Assembly (NCBI GenBank): GCA_965279475.1
Contig: CBDIIA010000001.1
Coordinates: forward strand, 372,001 to 436,000
Origin: Pseudorhodoferax sp965279475
GTDB taxonomy: Bacteria > Pseudomonadota > Gammaproteobacteria > Burkholderiales > Burkholderiaceae_C
DNA length: 64,000 bases
Reading direction: 5' to 3'
Shown here piece after piece: positions 17,360-23,488 of this stretch. The notes below the pieces were generated by a model, which did not search any database, was not told the DNA's origin, and saw only the letters and a list, made by a program, of their open reading frames with translations. The stretch's first letter is position 1. The number at the start of each line of letters is the position of its first letter. The translations under genes and the position numbers were made by a program.

Positions 17360-17973
17360 ATGTTCGCACCCCCCGAACGCCTGCAGGCCGAAGTCTTCGC
17401 CCGCATCCCCGAACGCTTCCACGTGACCGGGCGCGTCGAGCCCTGGCTCGAACGCGCGCGGCTCGAGCGCTTCAAGGGCTGCGACGACCTGTTCTTCGCC
17501 TCCAACGGCGACCTGTAGTTCACCGACCAGGGCCAGACCGGCCTGCACGACCCCAGCGGCCGCCTGTTCCGCCAGCGCCCGTCGGGCCAGCTCGACGTGG
17601 TGCTGGTCGGCATCCCCAGTCCGAACGGGCTGGTGATGAACCTCGACGAGACCGCCGTCTACCTGGCGGCCACGCGCGCCAACGCCATCTGGCGTGTGCC
17701 GCTGATGGCCGACGTCACGGCGACCAGGGTCGGCACCTACATCCAGATGTCGGGCGGCGGCGGGCCGGACGGCATCGCGCTCGACGCGCAGGGCGGGCTG
17801 GCCGTGTGCCACGTCGGCTTCGGCGCGGTGTGGATCTTCAGCCCGCGCGGCGAGCCGCTCTGCCGCATCGATTCTCCCGAAGGCCCGTACACGACCAACT
17901 GCGCCTACGGTGGCGCGGACGGCCGCACGCTGTACATGGTCGAGTCGCGCTCGGGCTGCATCCTGACGGTCCC
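17360..17973 (+). pseudogene. SMP-30/gluconolactonase-like protein, internal stop and missing 3' end
   Basis: Beta-propeller lactonase-type sequence starting MFAPPERLQAEVFARIPE. Family motifs are FFASNGDL, IPSPNGLVMNLDE, GPDGIALDAQGGL and PEGPYTTNCAYGG. A TAG at 17516-17518 replaces the Trp usual after NGDL. Homology ends at about SRSGCILTVP, where the sequence runs into the rtcB terminator, so the last part of the propeller is gone. The lactonase would have fitted the sugar-acid or hydroxy-acid pathway served by the TRAP transporter. Confidence 0.8.
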
Positions 17974-18010
17974 AAAGAAAAAGGGGCGTCCGACTCATGT
18001 CGGACGCCCC
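17974..18010 (-). terminator. Rho-independent terminator of the rtcB operon
   Basis: A perfect 12-bp stem, GGGGCGTCCGAC (17983-17994) with GTCGGACGCCCC (17999-18010), encloses a 4-nt loop. On the minus strand it is followed by TTTTTCTTT. It lies 20 nt beyond the rtcB stop and also marks the breakpoint of the truncated lactonase gene. Confidence 0.9.
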
Positions 18011-18029
18011 TCGATGGCCTGGCGTCTGG

Positions 18030-19247
18030 TCAGCCTTTGACACACACCACCTGCTTCAGGGTGTGCACCACCTCCACCAGATCGCGCTGCGCCTGCATGA
18101 CCGCGTCGATGTCCTTGTAGGCCGCCGGCGTCTCGTCGATGACGTCCTTGTCCTTGCGGCATTCGACGCCCTCGGTCGCGGCACGGTGGTCCGCCAGCGT
18201 GAAGCGGCGCTTGGCTTCGCCGCGGCTCATCACACGCCCGGCGCCGTGCGAGCAGCTTTCGAACGACTCGGGGTTACCCTTGCCGCGTACGATGTAGCTG
18301 CGTGCGCCCATGCTGCCGGGGATGATGCCCAACTGCCCCGCCTTGGCGCTGACTGCGCCCTTGCGGGTCAGGTAGACCTCCTCGCCGAAGTGCTGTTCCT
18401 TGCTCACGTAGTTGTGGTGGCAGTTCACCGCTTCGATGTGGCTCTGGAAGTTCTTGTGGATCACCGTCTTCGCGGCTTCGATCACCCGGCGCATCATCAC
18501 CTCGCGGTTGATGGCCGCGAACTTCTGCGCCCAGCCGACCGCACGCACGTAGTCGCCGAAGTAACGCGCACCCTCTTCGAAGTAAGCGAGATCGCGGTCC
18601 GGCAGATGCACGTTGTGGCGCTGGGCGTCCTGCTTCGCCAGCTCGATGAACATCGTGCCAATGAAGTTGCCGACGCCGCGCGACCCGGAGTGCAGCATGA
18701 ACCAGACGCAGTGGTCCTCATCCAGGCAGACCTCGATGAAGTGGTTGCCGCTGCCCAGCGTGCCCAGGTGCTGGATGTGGTTGGTCTTGGCCAGCTTGGG
18801 ATAGTCGCGGCACAGTTCGGTGAATTCGGGCTCCAGTTGCGCCCATGCGGTGTTGACCGAGCCCGGCGTCTTCTGCCAGGCACCCGGGTCGCGCGCACCC
18901 GGCTTGCGGCCATGCGGTACCGTGCGCTCGATCGCCGCGCGCAGCGGCGCCAGGTTGTCCGGCAGATCCTGCGCGCGCAGCGTGGTCTTCGCGGCCATCA
19001 TGCCGCAGCCAATGTCCACGCCGACAGCGGCGGGGATGATGGCCTTCAGCGTCGGAATCACCGAGCCCACGGTCGCGCCGATGCTGAAGTGCACGTCCGG
19101 CATGGCGGCGATGTGCTTGAAGACGATGGGCAGGCGCGCGGCGTTGGCCAGCTGGCGCATGGCCTCCTCCTCGATGGGAACGCCGCGCGTCCACATCTTC
19201 AACGGAACACCGCCCGGCACATCTTCTTCGATGTAGTTCTGGTCCAT
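18030..19247 (-). CDS. rtcB: RNA-splicing ligase RtcB
   Basis: Mn2+- and GTP-dependent RNA ligase that seals 2',3'-cyclic phosphate (or 3'-phosphate) ends to 5'-OH ends, as made by anticodon nucleases and other RNases. The 405-aa protein has VGVDIGCGM with metal ligand C81, LGSGNHFIEV (H169), LHSGSRGVGN (H186), GSMGARSYIV and SCSHGAGRVMSR, in which H334 is the residue guanylylated in the family. ATG 19247 has AAGGAG at the right distance. It is last in an operon of slipin, SDH-type protease and RtcB behind tRNA-like elements. No RtcA, RtcR, archease or Rsr gene is in the window. Confidence 0.95.
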   Translation of the reverse strand: MDQNYIEEDVPGGVPLKMWTRGVPIEEEAMRQLANAARLPIVFKHIAAMPDVHFSIGATVGSVIPTLKAIIPAAVGVDIGCGMMAAKTTLRAQDLPDNLAPLRAAIERTVPHGRKPGARDPGAWQKTPGSVNTAWAQLEPEFTELCRDYPKLAKTNHIQHLGTLGSGNHFIEVCLDEDHCVWFMLHSGSRGVGNFIGTMFIELAKQDAQRHNVHLPDRDLAYFEEGARYFGDYVRAVGWAQKFAAINREVMMRRVIEAAKTVIHKNFQSHIEAVNCHHNYVSKEQHFGEEVYLTRKGAVSAKAGQLGIIPGSMGARSYIVRGKGNPESFESCSHGAGRVMSRGEAKRRFTLADHRAATEGVECRKDKDVIDETPAAYKDIDAVMQAQRDLVEVVHTLKQVVCVKG

Positions 19248-19276
19248 GTTGCATTCTCCTTGTGCGAAAGGCGCCG

Positions 19277-20305
19277 TCAAGCCACGTGCAGCGCGCCGCG
19301 CCGGATGCGCTTGCCCACACGTTCGATGCGGCGCCAGCCACTGTTGTCGTTCAGGGTGATCCAGCGCCGTTCCTCGGCGCGGTAGAACCAGTCCTTGTCC
19401 TGTTGGTAATAGACCTGAGCATCCGCGGATTCCCAGATGTTGACGATCTCGTTGCTGTGCGCATGCACTTCATCGAAGTCGGTGGTCGCCTTCTGCCCCA
19501 TCTCGCTGTAGCAGGCGTTCAGCTGCAGCAGCAAGGCGTTCACGTCGGGCGGCATGCGCTGGGCATGCAGACCGATCTTGACCGCCTCGTCGAGCAGGAT
19601 CGGGTAGCTGTGCGAGGGGTACTTGCCGTTCAGCGCCGTGGCGATCGCGTCCGCCTTCGCCGCATCGGCGATGTGGTAGGCCAGCAGCTCGCGGCACAGC
19701 ATGATCGACAGCGACTCCGCCCGGTCCACCGCGCCGATCACCAGCGGGTGCACGTACTGGAACAGGGCCTTGTACGCGTTCTCGGGCGTCGCCTGATTCC
19801 GGCCCTGCTGCTCGCGCCACAGGCGGATCACGCGCTGCAGCTCGTTGAGGCTGACACTGACGCGATCGTTGTCGCGGTCGACCGGCGAGAGCGCATGGTT
19901 CAGCGAGGTGTCCACGGCCGTCAGGTAGGCGGTCGGGCCCATCTGGATGCCGTCTGCACCGAGTGCGATCATGGTCGCGGCCGATGCGCAGTCCAGTGGC
20001 ACCAGCGCGACCAGTCGGCGGCAGTGCTGCCGCAGCAGGTTGACCAGGCGCAGCGACACCTGGCCGCTACCACCATCCGACTTCAGGAACAGATGGATGG
20101 TCTCGTGCTGGCCGAGCCGCTCGAGCACGTGGTACAGCGCGACCACGTCGGAGTGGCATACCGAGCCGCGCGAGCCGTTCCAGTAGGCGACCAGTGGCCC
20201 GCCGAGCCGACGCGACAGCGTGTCGATCAGCGCCTGGGTCCGGCTGAACAGCACCGGCGGCTGCTTGACCTTGATCTCGATCGCCGGCAGTGGTTCGTTT
20301 TTCAT
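19277..20305 (-). CDS. ClpP-fold serine protease, SDH/SppA-like family
   Basis: A 342-aa ClpP/crotonase-fold protein most like the serine-dehydrogenase-proteinase (SDH) family. The oxyanion-type loop LKSDGGSG lies at about residues 75-81, and the nucleophile block DCASAATMIALGAD places the candidate catalytic serine at 108. The C-terminal third (about 290-342) holds a conserved-looking DKDWFYRAEERRWITLN region I cannot name. No signal peptide is visible, so it is probably cytosolic. It lies between slipin and rtcB. Archaeal and bacterial slipins are often paired with a ClpP-class (NfeD-type) protease that cleaves them, and I infer a similar pairing here. Confidence 0.75.
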   Translation of the reverse strand: MKNEPLPAIEIKVKQPPVLFSRTQALIDTLSRRLGGPLVAYWNGSRGSVCHSDVVALYHVLERLGQHETIHLFLKSDGGSGQVSLRLVNLLRQHCRRLVALVPLDCASAATMIALGADGIQMGPTAYLTAVDTSLNHALSPVDRDNDRVSVSLNELQRVIRLWREQQGRNQATPENAYKALFQYVHPLVIGAVDRAESLSIMLCRELLAYHIADAAKADAIATALNGKYPSHSYPILLDEAVKIGLHAQRMPPDVNALLLQLNACYSEMGQKATTDFDEVHAHSNEIVNIWESADAQVYYQQDKDWFYRAEERRWITLNDNSGWRRIERVGKRIRRGALHVA

Positions 20306-20364
20306 GATGATCTCCAGATTGAGAGGCCCCGCGCGCGCCGGGACGGCGTGCGCGGGGCAGGGAC

Positions 20365-21501
20365 TCAACGCAGCTTCACCAGCCCGTTGAGCACTTGGTC
20401 CAGACCTCCGAACACGGAGATCTTGTCGATGCGCTCGGCCACGCGTTCCAGCGTCTCGAGCTCCTTCATGCGCAGGGCGACGGGGTTGCCCTCCATCACC
20501 TTGGCGGTGTTAAGCAGCGAGCGCGTCGCCGCCGTCTCTTCGCGCCTGCGGATCACGTTGGCCTGGGCCGATTTCTCGGCCTCGACCACCTGGGCCAGGA
20601 TGGTCTTCATCTCGCCCGGCAGCACGATGTCCTTCACGCCCATGCCGTCCAGCGCGATGCCATAGGCGCCGAGCTTGCCGCGCACATGGGCGGTCACGAC
20701 CTCGTCGATCACCGTCTTGTTCTCCAGCAGCTCGTCCAGCGTGCGCGTGCCGACGGCCGCGCGCAGGCCGAATTGCAGCTCGCGGTACAGGTGCTCCGCG
20801 GGCTTGGCCAGCTGCGTGAAGGCCTTCAGCACGTCCACATAACGCCAGGTGGCCGACAGGTTCAGCCGCAGGCCGACCTTGTCACGGGTCAGGATGTCCT
20901 GCCCTGTCACATCGACCACCTGCAGGCGCAGGTCCACGGCCTCGACCGCGACGTTCCGGTTGAACTTCCAGTACGCGTAGGAGCCCGGCGCGAGCAGCCG
21001 TTCGACCTTGCCGTCGATCCACAGGATGCCGGCACCGTGTTCGGGCACCTGCGCCTGCAGTACGCCGGCCAGGCCGGCCACCGCGCGCGGACGCATCGGC
21101 GTCTGCACCAGACGCGCGGCCAGCGCGGCCGGTACCTCGGCCGACGCGGCAATGTCGATCACCTCGACCTGCAGGTCGACGAGGCCCTTCCAGTACAGCC
21201 GCCGGGTGGTCGGGGCCAGCAGCTCGACCAACGTGCCGTTCTCCGAGCGCAGGCCGACCTGGGTTTCGCCGAGTTCGACGCGCACGAACTCGGCCGCCAC
21301 CACCTGCGGCTCCCTGGCCATCAGGTAGTTGCTGAGGCCATGCGTGAAAGCCGGCTGCTCCAGCGCGAAGGTTTCGACGCGCAGGGTGTCGAGGCCGTCG
21401 AACAGCCAGTGCGTGCCGGGTTGCAGCACGCGCTCGAAATCGCCATTGCGCAGCAGCAGGCCGCGCTCGTTCTTCTTCACAGTGACACGCTTGATCTTCA
21501 T
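20365..21501 (-). CDS. Slipin/SPFH (band-7) domain protein without an obvious membrane anchor
   Basis: A 378-aa stomatin/prohibitin-superfamily protein. The SPFH core runs from about residue 190 (VEAVDLRLQVVDVTGQDILT, LSATWRYVDVLKAFTQL) to a predicted coiled coil (VVEAEKSAQANVIRRREETA). The N-terminus has no transmembrane helix. It carries three similar beta-modules with the pattern G-x-R-NG...LxPG: ERGLLLRNGDFERVLQPG, then TQVGLRSENGTLVELLAP, then GAGILWIDGKVERLLAPG. ATG 21501 has AAGGAG. The gene lies 59 nt before the protease gene and heads the protein-coding block of the rtcB operon. Its role in RNA repair is unknown. Confidence 0.8.
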   Translation of the reverse strand: MKIKRVTVKKNERGLLLRNGDFERVLQPGTHWLFDGLDTLRVETFALEQPAFTHGLSNYLMAREPQVVAAEFVRVELGETQVGLRSENGTLVELLAPTTRRLYWKGLVDLQVEVIDIAASAEVPAALAARLVQTPMRPRAVAGLAGVLQAQVPEHGAGILWIDGKVERLLAPGSYAYWKFNRNVAVEAVDLRLQVVDVTGQDILTRDKVGLRLNLSATWRYVDVLKAFTQLAKPAEHLYRELQFGLRAAVGTRTLDELLENKTVIDEVVTAHVRGKLGAYGIALDGMGVKDIVLPGEMKTILAQVVEAEKSAQANVIRRREETAATRSLLNTAKVMEGNPVALRMKELETLERVAERIDKISVFGGLDQVLNGLVKLR

Positions 21502-21773
21502 GGTTTTCTCCTTGCATGCGTGGTGGGGAAAGGGTGCCGTTACAGCGTCGGCGGCGGACGATGAGTGCGATGGACCGGGCGTCACGCTGCGCGTCGGAAG
21601 CCACCTGTCGGTGGCCGCATCGGCTGGGCGTGGGCGCGGGCTGGGCGGGTCCAGCGTCGGACCGCCAGTGCTGACGGGCATCGGGCATCACGCACCCCAA
21701 CACGGCAAGCCATGTTGGAGAGGCGATCCACCCGCTGCCCGCGTTCGGCATGGTCTTGCGACCGTTTCATTCG
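21502..21773 (-). other. Structured leader between the tRNA-like elements and the slipin gene
   Basis: A gene-free 272-nt stretch on the operon strand. It contains a 9-bp hairpin at 21697-21718 (CCAACATGG with CCGTGTTGG, loop CTTG) and a small GGTC-GCAA-GACC tetraloop hairpin at 21752-21763. The remainder is GC-rich without a recognisable coding pattern. The AAGGAG site of slipin is at its end. Confidence 0.45.
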
Positions 21774-21790
21774 CTGGATTTGCAGTCCAG
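21774..21790 (-). ncRNA. Isolated tRNA-Cys-type anticodon stem-loop
   Basis: CTGGACTGCAAATCCAG forms a 5-bp stem with loop CTGCAAA, exactly a tRNA-Cys anticodon arm (GCA). No D-arm, T-arm or acceptor belongs to it. It directly follows the 3' end of the tRNA-Val-like element and precedes a GCAA-tetraloop hairpin. It looks like a detached substrate mimic or a remnant. Confidence 0.55.
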
Positions 21791-21864
21791 TGCTTGGAGC
21801 GGGAGTCGAACCCGCGACACACGACTGGTGAGGTCGTTGCTCTACCCGATTGAGCTATCCAATG
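21791..21864 (-). tRNA. Degenerate tRNA-Val-like element (CAC anticodon)
   Basis: The D-arm (GCTC/GAGC), anticodon arm (ACGAC-CTCACCA-GTCGT, anticodon CAC) and T-arm (GCGGG-TTCGACT-CCCGC) are intact. Only five acceptor pairs form (TTGGA with TCCAA); positions 1-2 mismatch and no CCA follows. Its 5' end abuts or overlaps the CCACCA tail of the element at 21863-21921. A normal valyl-tRNA is unlikely; it reads as a tRNA mimic or a decayed tRNA. Confidence 0.6.
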
Positions 21865-21921
21865 GTGGCGACCATCCGAGAATCGAACTCGGCGGCTTAC
21901 GCCGCAATCCATTGATGGTCG
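21863..21921 (-). ncRNA. Minimal tRNA-like RNA: acceptor/T-arm with a tetraloop hairpin in place of D and anticodon arms
   Basis: A perfect 7-bp acceptor CGACCAT/ATGGTCG encloses a short single strand, a hairpin GCGGC-GTAA-GCCGC with a GNRA loop, and a canonical T-arm CCGAG-TTCGATT-CTCGG that shares one C with the hairpin. The 3' end reads CCACCA. There is no D-arm or anticodon. The plan recalls the tRNA-mimicking module of the bacterial Y RNA YrlA, which is known from Salmonella RNA-repair operons. I infer the likeness from layout only; no sequence relation is claimed. Confidence 0.55.
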
Positions 21922-22065
21922 GTATCGGCCGATTCCGGCGGCGCGGCATGTGCAGCATCGACGGACGGATCCGGATGCCGCACACCGGCGGGGCAGGCTT
22001 GCGCCAGAACCCCTGACCTGTGAGCGTTCGCCTTCCACAGCAGATGCGTGAGCGCCGGTGCAAGG

Positions 22066-22641
22066 TCAGCACAGGCGCGAGTTCTTCGGCAGTCGCGCGG
22101 CCAGCCACGTGTGCACGTCCGCGCGGATGTGCCGGCCTTCGAGCAGAAAGTCCTCGAAGCGGCTCGGCACATACGGCAGGTACAGCAGCGGCATGCGCGC
22201 TTCTTCCGGCGTGCGGTCGGCCTTGCGGGCGTTGCAGCCGCCGCAGGCGGTGACCAGGTTCATCCAGGTCCAGCGCCCGCCGCGCGATTCCGGCAGGATG
22301 TGCTCGCACTGCAGATCGCGCTCCGAAAAGCAATGGCCGCAGTACGCGCAGGTCAGCCGGTCGCGGCGGAACAGCTTGCCCTTGCTGAACGCGGGTGCCA
22401 CGTCGAATAGGTTGATGCGCGACGCGCCGTGCAGCGCGATGATCGGATGCACATCGATGACCGACTGGCGGCCGCGCGCGACATTGAAGCCGCCCCGCAG
22501 CGTGGCCAGTGGGCCGTCGCCGTCGACCCACGCCACGGCATCGACGGCCACGTGCGAGGCCGCATGCTCGAGCGAGATCCACGCCTGCGGCGTGCCCTGG
22601 ATGTCGAGTTGCAGCACGTGGCTGTGGGTGTACGGATGCAT
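22066..22641 (-). CDS. HNH endonuclease within the tRNA/rtcB operon
   Basis: A 191-aa HNH-family protein. The nuclease domain lies at about residues 90-150: CAYCGHCF and a later CGGC form the zinc-knuckle pairs, CEHILPESRGG carries the first histidine, and TWMNLVTACGGCNARKADRT the asparagine and the end of the motif. The N-terminal half is a small unassigned domain. ATG 22641 has AGGAGG at ideal spacing, placed 36 nt after the CCA end of tRNA-Leu, so it is translated from the same transcript. HNH proteins of this family are widespread and many have no known role, so a link to RNA repair is inference from position. Confidence 0.85.
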   Translation of the reverse strand: MHPYTHSHVLQLDIQGTPQAWISLEHAASHVAVDAVAWVDGDGPLATLRGGFNVARGRQSVIDVHPIIALHGASRINLFDVAPAFSKGKLFRRDRLTCAYCGHCFSERDLQCEHILPESRGGRWTWMNLVTACGGCNARKADRTPEEARMPLLYLPYVPSRFEDFLLEGRHIRADVHTWLAARLPKNSRLC

Positions 22642-22677
22642 GGATGGCCTCCTTTCAGGCCGCTTCGTGGATGAGAC

Positions 22678-22762
22678 TGGTCCCCTCGGTCCGAGTCGAA
22701 CGGACATGCCTTGCGGCCCCGGTTTCTGAGACCGGTGCGTCTGCCTGTTTCGCCACGAGGGG
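22678..22762 (-). tRNA. tRNA-Leu (CAG anticodon)
   Basis: A complete class II tRNA of 85 nt: acceptor CCCCTCG/CGAGGGG, D-arm GCG/CGC, anticodon arm CCGGT-CTCAGAA-ACCGG (CAG), a variable arm with a GCAA loop, T-arm GTCCG-TTCGACT-CGGAC, A73, and an encoded CCA. It starts with C1, whereas housekeeping tRNA-Leu normally starts with G1. It lies inside the rtcB operon between a His-like tRNA and the HNH gene. Confidence 0.88.
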
Positions 22763-22786
22763 GCTTGCATGGATTGCGCATGCGCT

Positions 22787-22861
22787 TGGGGGTGACCGGC
22801 CGGAGTCGAACCGGCACCGGCGGGGTCACGACCCGCAGCTCTGCCATTGAGCTACGGTCAC
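22787..22861 (-). tRNA. tRNA-His-like gene (GTG anticodon) with C33 and a shifted CCA
   Basis: Acceptor GTGACCG/CGGTCAC, D-arm GCTC/GAGC, T-arm GCCGG-TTCGACT-CCGGC and C73 fit tRNA-His. The anticodon loop is TCGTGAC, so the nearly universal U33 is C. The 3' end has one C too many before CCA (five C residues in a row). Either the gene has drifted or it is a mimic not meant for decoding. It lies 24 nt upstream of tRNA-Leu on the same strand. Confidence 0.75.
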
Positions 22862-22891
22862 ACCCAAACGCACGCACATCTGAACTCTGCT

Positions 22892-22953
22892 CCCCGACGT
22901 TGCTCGGCCCCGCTGATGAACAGCCAGCTGTTCCGTGGTCGAATCGATCGGGG
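22892..22953 (-). ncRNA. Possible further structured element between the Arg and His tRNAs
   Basis: Within the roughly 100-nt gap between two tRNA genes, CCCCGA and TCGGGG form a 6-bp closing stem around a GAACAG-CTGG-CTGTTC hairpin. No T-loop or anticodon loop can be recognised. It could be a degenerate tRNA or simply processing structure. Low certainty. Confidence 0.3.
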
Positions 22954-22961
22954 GGAAGATC

Positions 22962-23040
22962 TGGCGCCTCGTGCACGACTTGAACGTGCGACCCCCGGTG
23001 TCGTAGACCGGTGCTCTTGATTCCACTGAGCTAACGAGGC
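22962..23040 (-). tRNA. tRNA-Arg (ACG anticodon)
   Basis: A complete 79-nt cloverleaf: acceptor GCCTCGT/ACGAGGC, D-arm GCTC/GAGC with a long 11-nt loop, anticodon arm CCGGT-CTACGAC-ACCGG (ACG), T-arm GCACG-TTCAAGT-CGTGC, G73, and an encoded CCA. It is the first tRNA of the array. A run of nine T residues lies immediately upstream on the transcribed strand. It does not resemble the usual betaproteobacterial tRNA-Arg acceptor. Confidence 0.9.
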
Positions 23041-23389
23041 AAAAAAAAATTCCGGTGACGGGTTCCGGCGCCGCCCTATCTTTGCGGCCGGTTTCCACCC
23101 TCGATGCGCGAGCGCCACGAGGGCTTCCTGATGTGTCCACTTCGGCTGTGCCCAAACGCGAGCATCCCGTCGGACGTGGTGTCTCGCTGCACGCAACCTG
23201 GCCAGGGATTGCGCACATCCCGCACCGCCAACACCATGTCGCGCGGCAACGGAGTGCAAGGACACACCCGAAGTGGAGCGGATGACGGCCCTCGTCCTGC
23301 CCCCTTGCGTGGAGCAGGACGTGACACCGTCACCGCACAATTCTGCGAAGCCCGCCATCGGCCAGTACCGAGGCTTGCTTCGCGGCAGT
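23041..23389 (-). other. Non-coding 5' region of the tRNA/rtcB transcript
   Basis: About 350 nt without a convincing gene on either strand. On the operon strand it holds a perfect 8-bp inverted repeat CGTCCTGC/GCAGGACG (23293-23300 and 23314-23321), an adjacent GTGAC/GTCAC hairpin (23321-23333), and a GCGAAGC/GCTTCGC pairing just after boxA. The density of inverted repeats suggests a folded leader RNA. Confidence 0.45.
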
Positions 23390-23401
23390 TTGTTAAAGAG
23401 C
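23390..23401 (-). promoter_or_regulatory. boxA antitermination element
   Basis: On the minus strand the sequence is GCTCTTTAACAA, identical to the core of the boxA element of rRNA operons, which recruits NusB/NusE for antitermination. It lies about 350 nt upstream of the first tRNA and just below two hairpins. No rRNA gene is in the window, so its use here would be to protect a long stable-RNA plus mRNA transcript. Confidence 0.65.
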
Positions 23402-23430
23402 GTCCACCGCTGCCCATCGGCATCGGTGCT

Positions 23431-23473
23431 GCGATCGATGGATCGATCGCGGGTCTGCGGCGATGCGCAGACC
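23431..23473 (-). repeat. Two consecutive strong inverted repeats upstream of boxA
   Basis: GCGATCGAT-GG-ATCGATCGC (23431-23450) has 9-bp arms. GGTCTGCG-N6-CGCAGACC (23452-23473) has 8-bp arms. They stand only one base apart, between the boxA and the terminator of the preceding transcript. They could be operator sites or leader RNA hairpins. No convincing sigma-70 or sigma-54 promoter could be placed nearby. Confidence 0.55.
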
Positions 23474-23488
23474 TGGGGTTGAAGTCAG

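Noticed and set aside
22020..22729. Plus-strand frames opposite the HNH gene
   Set aside because: The minus strand carries an ideal ribosome-binding site and intact HNH motifs.
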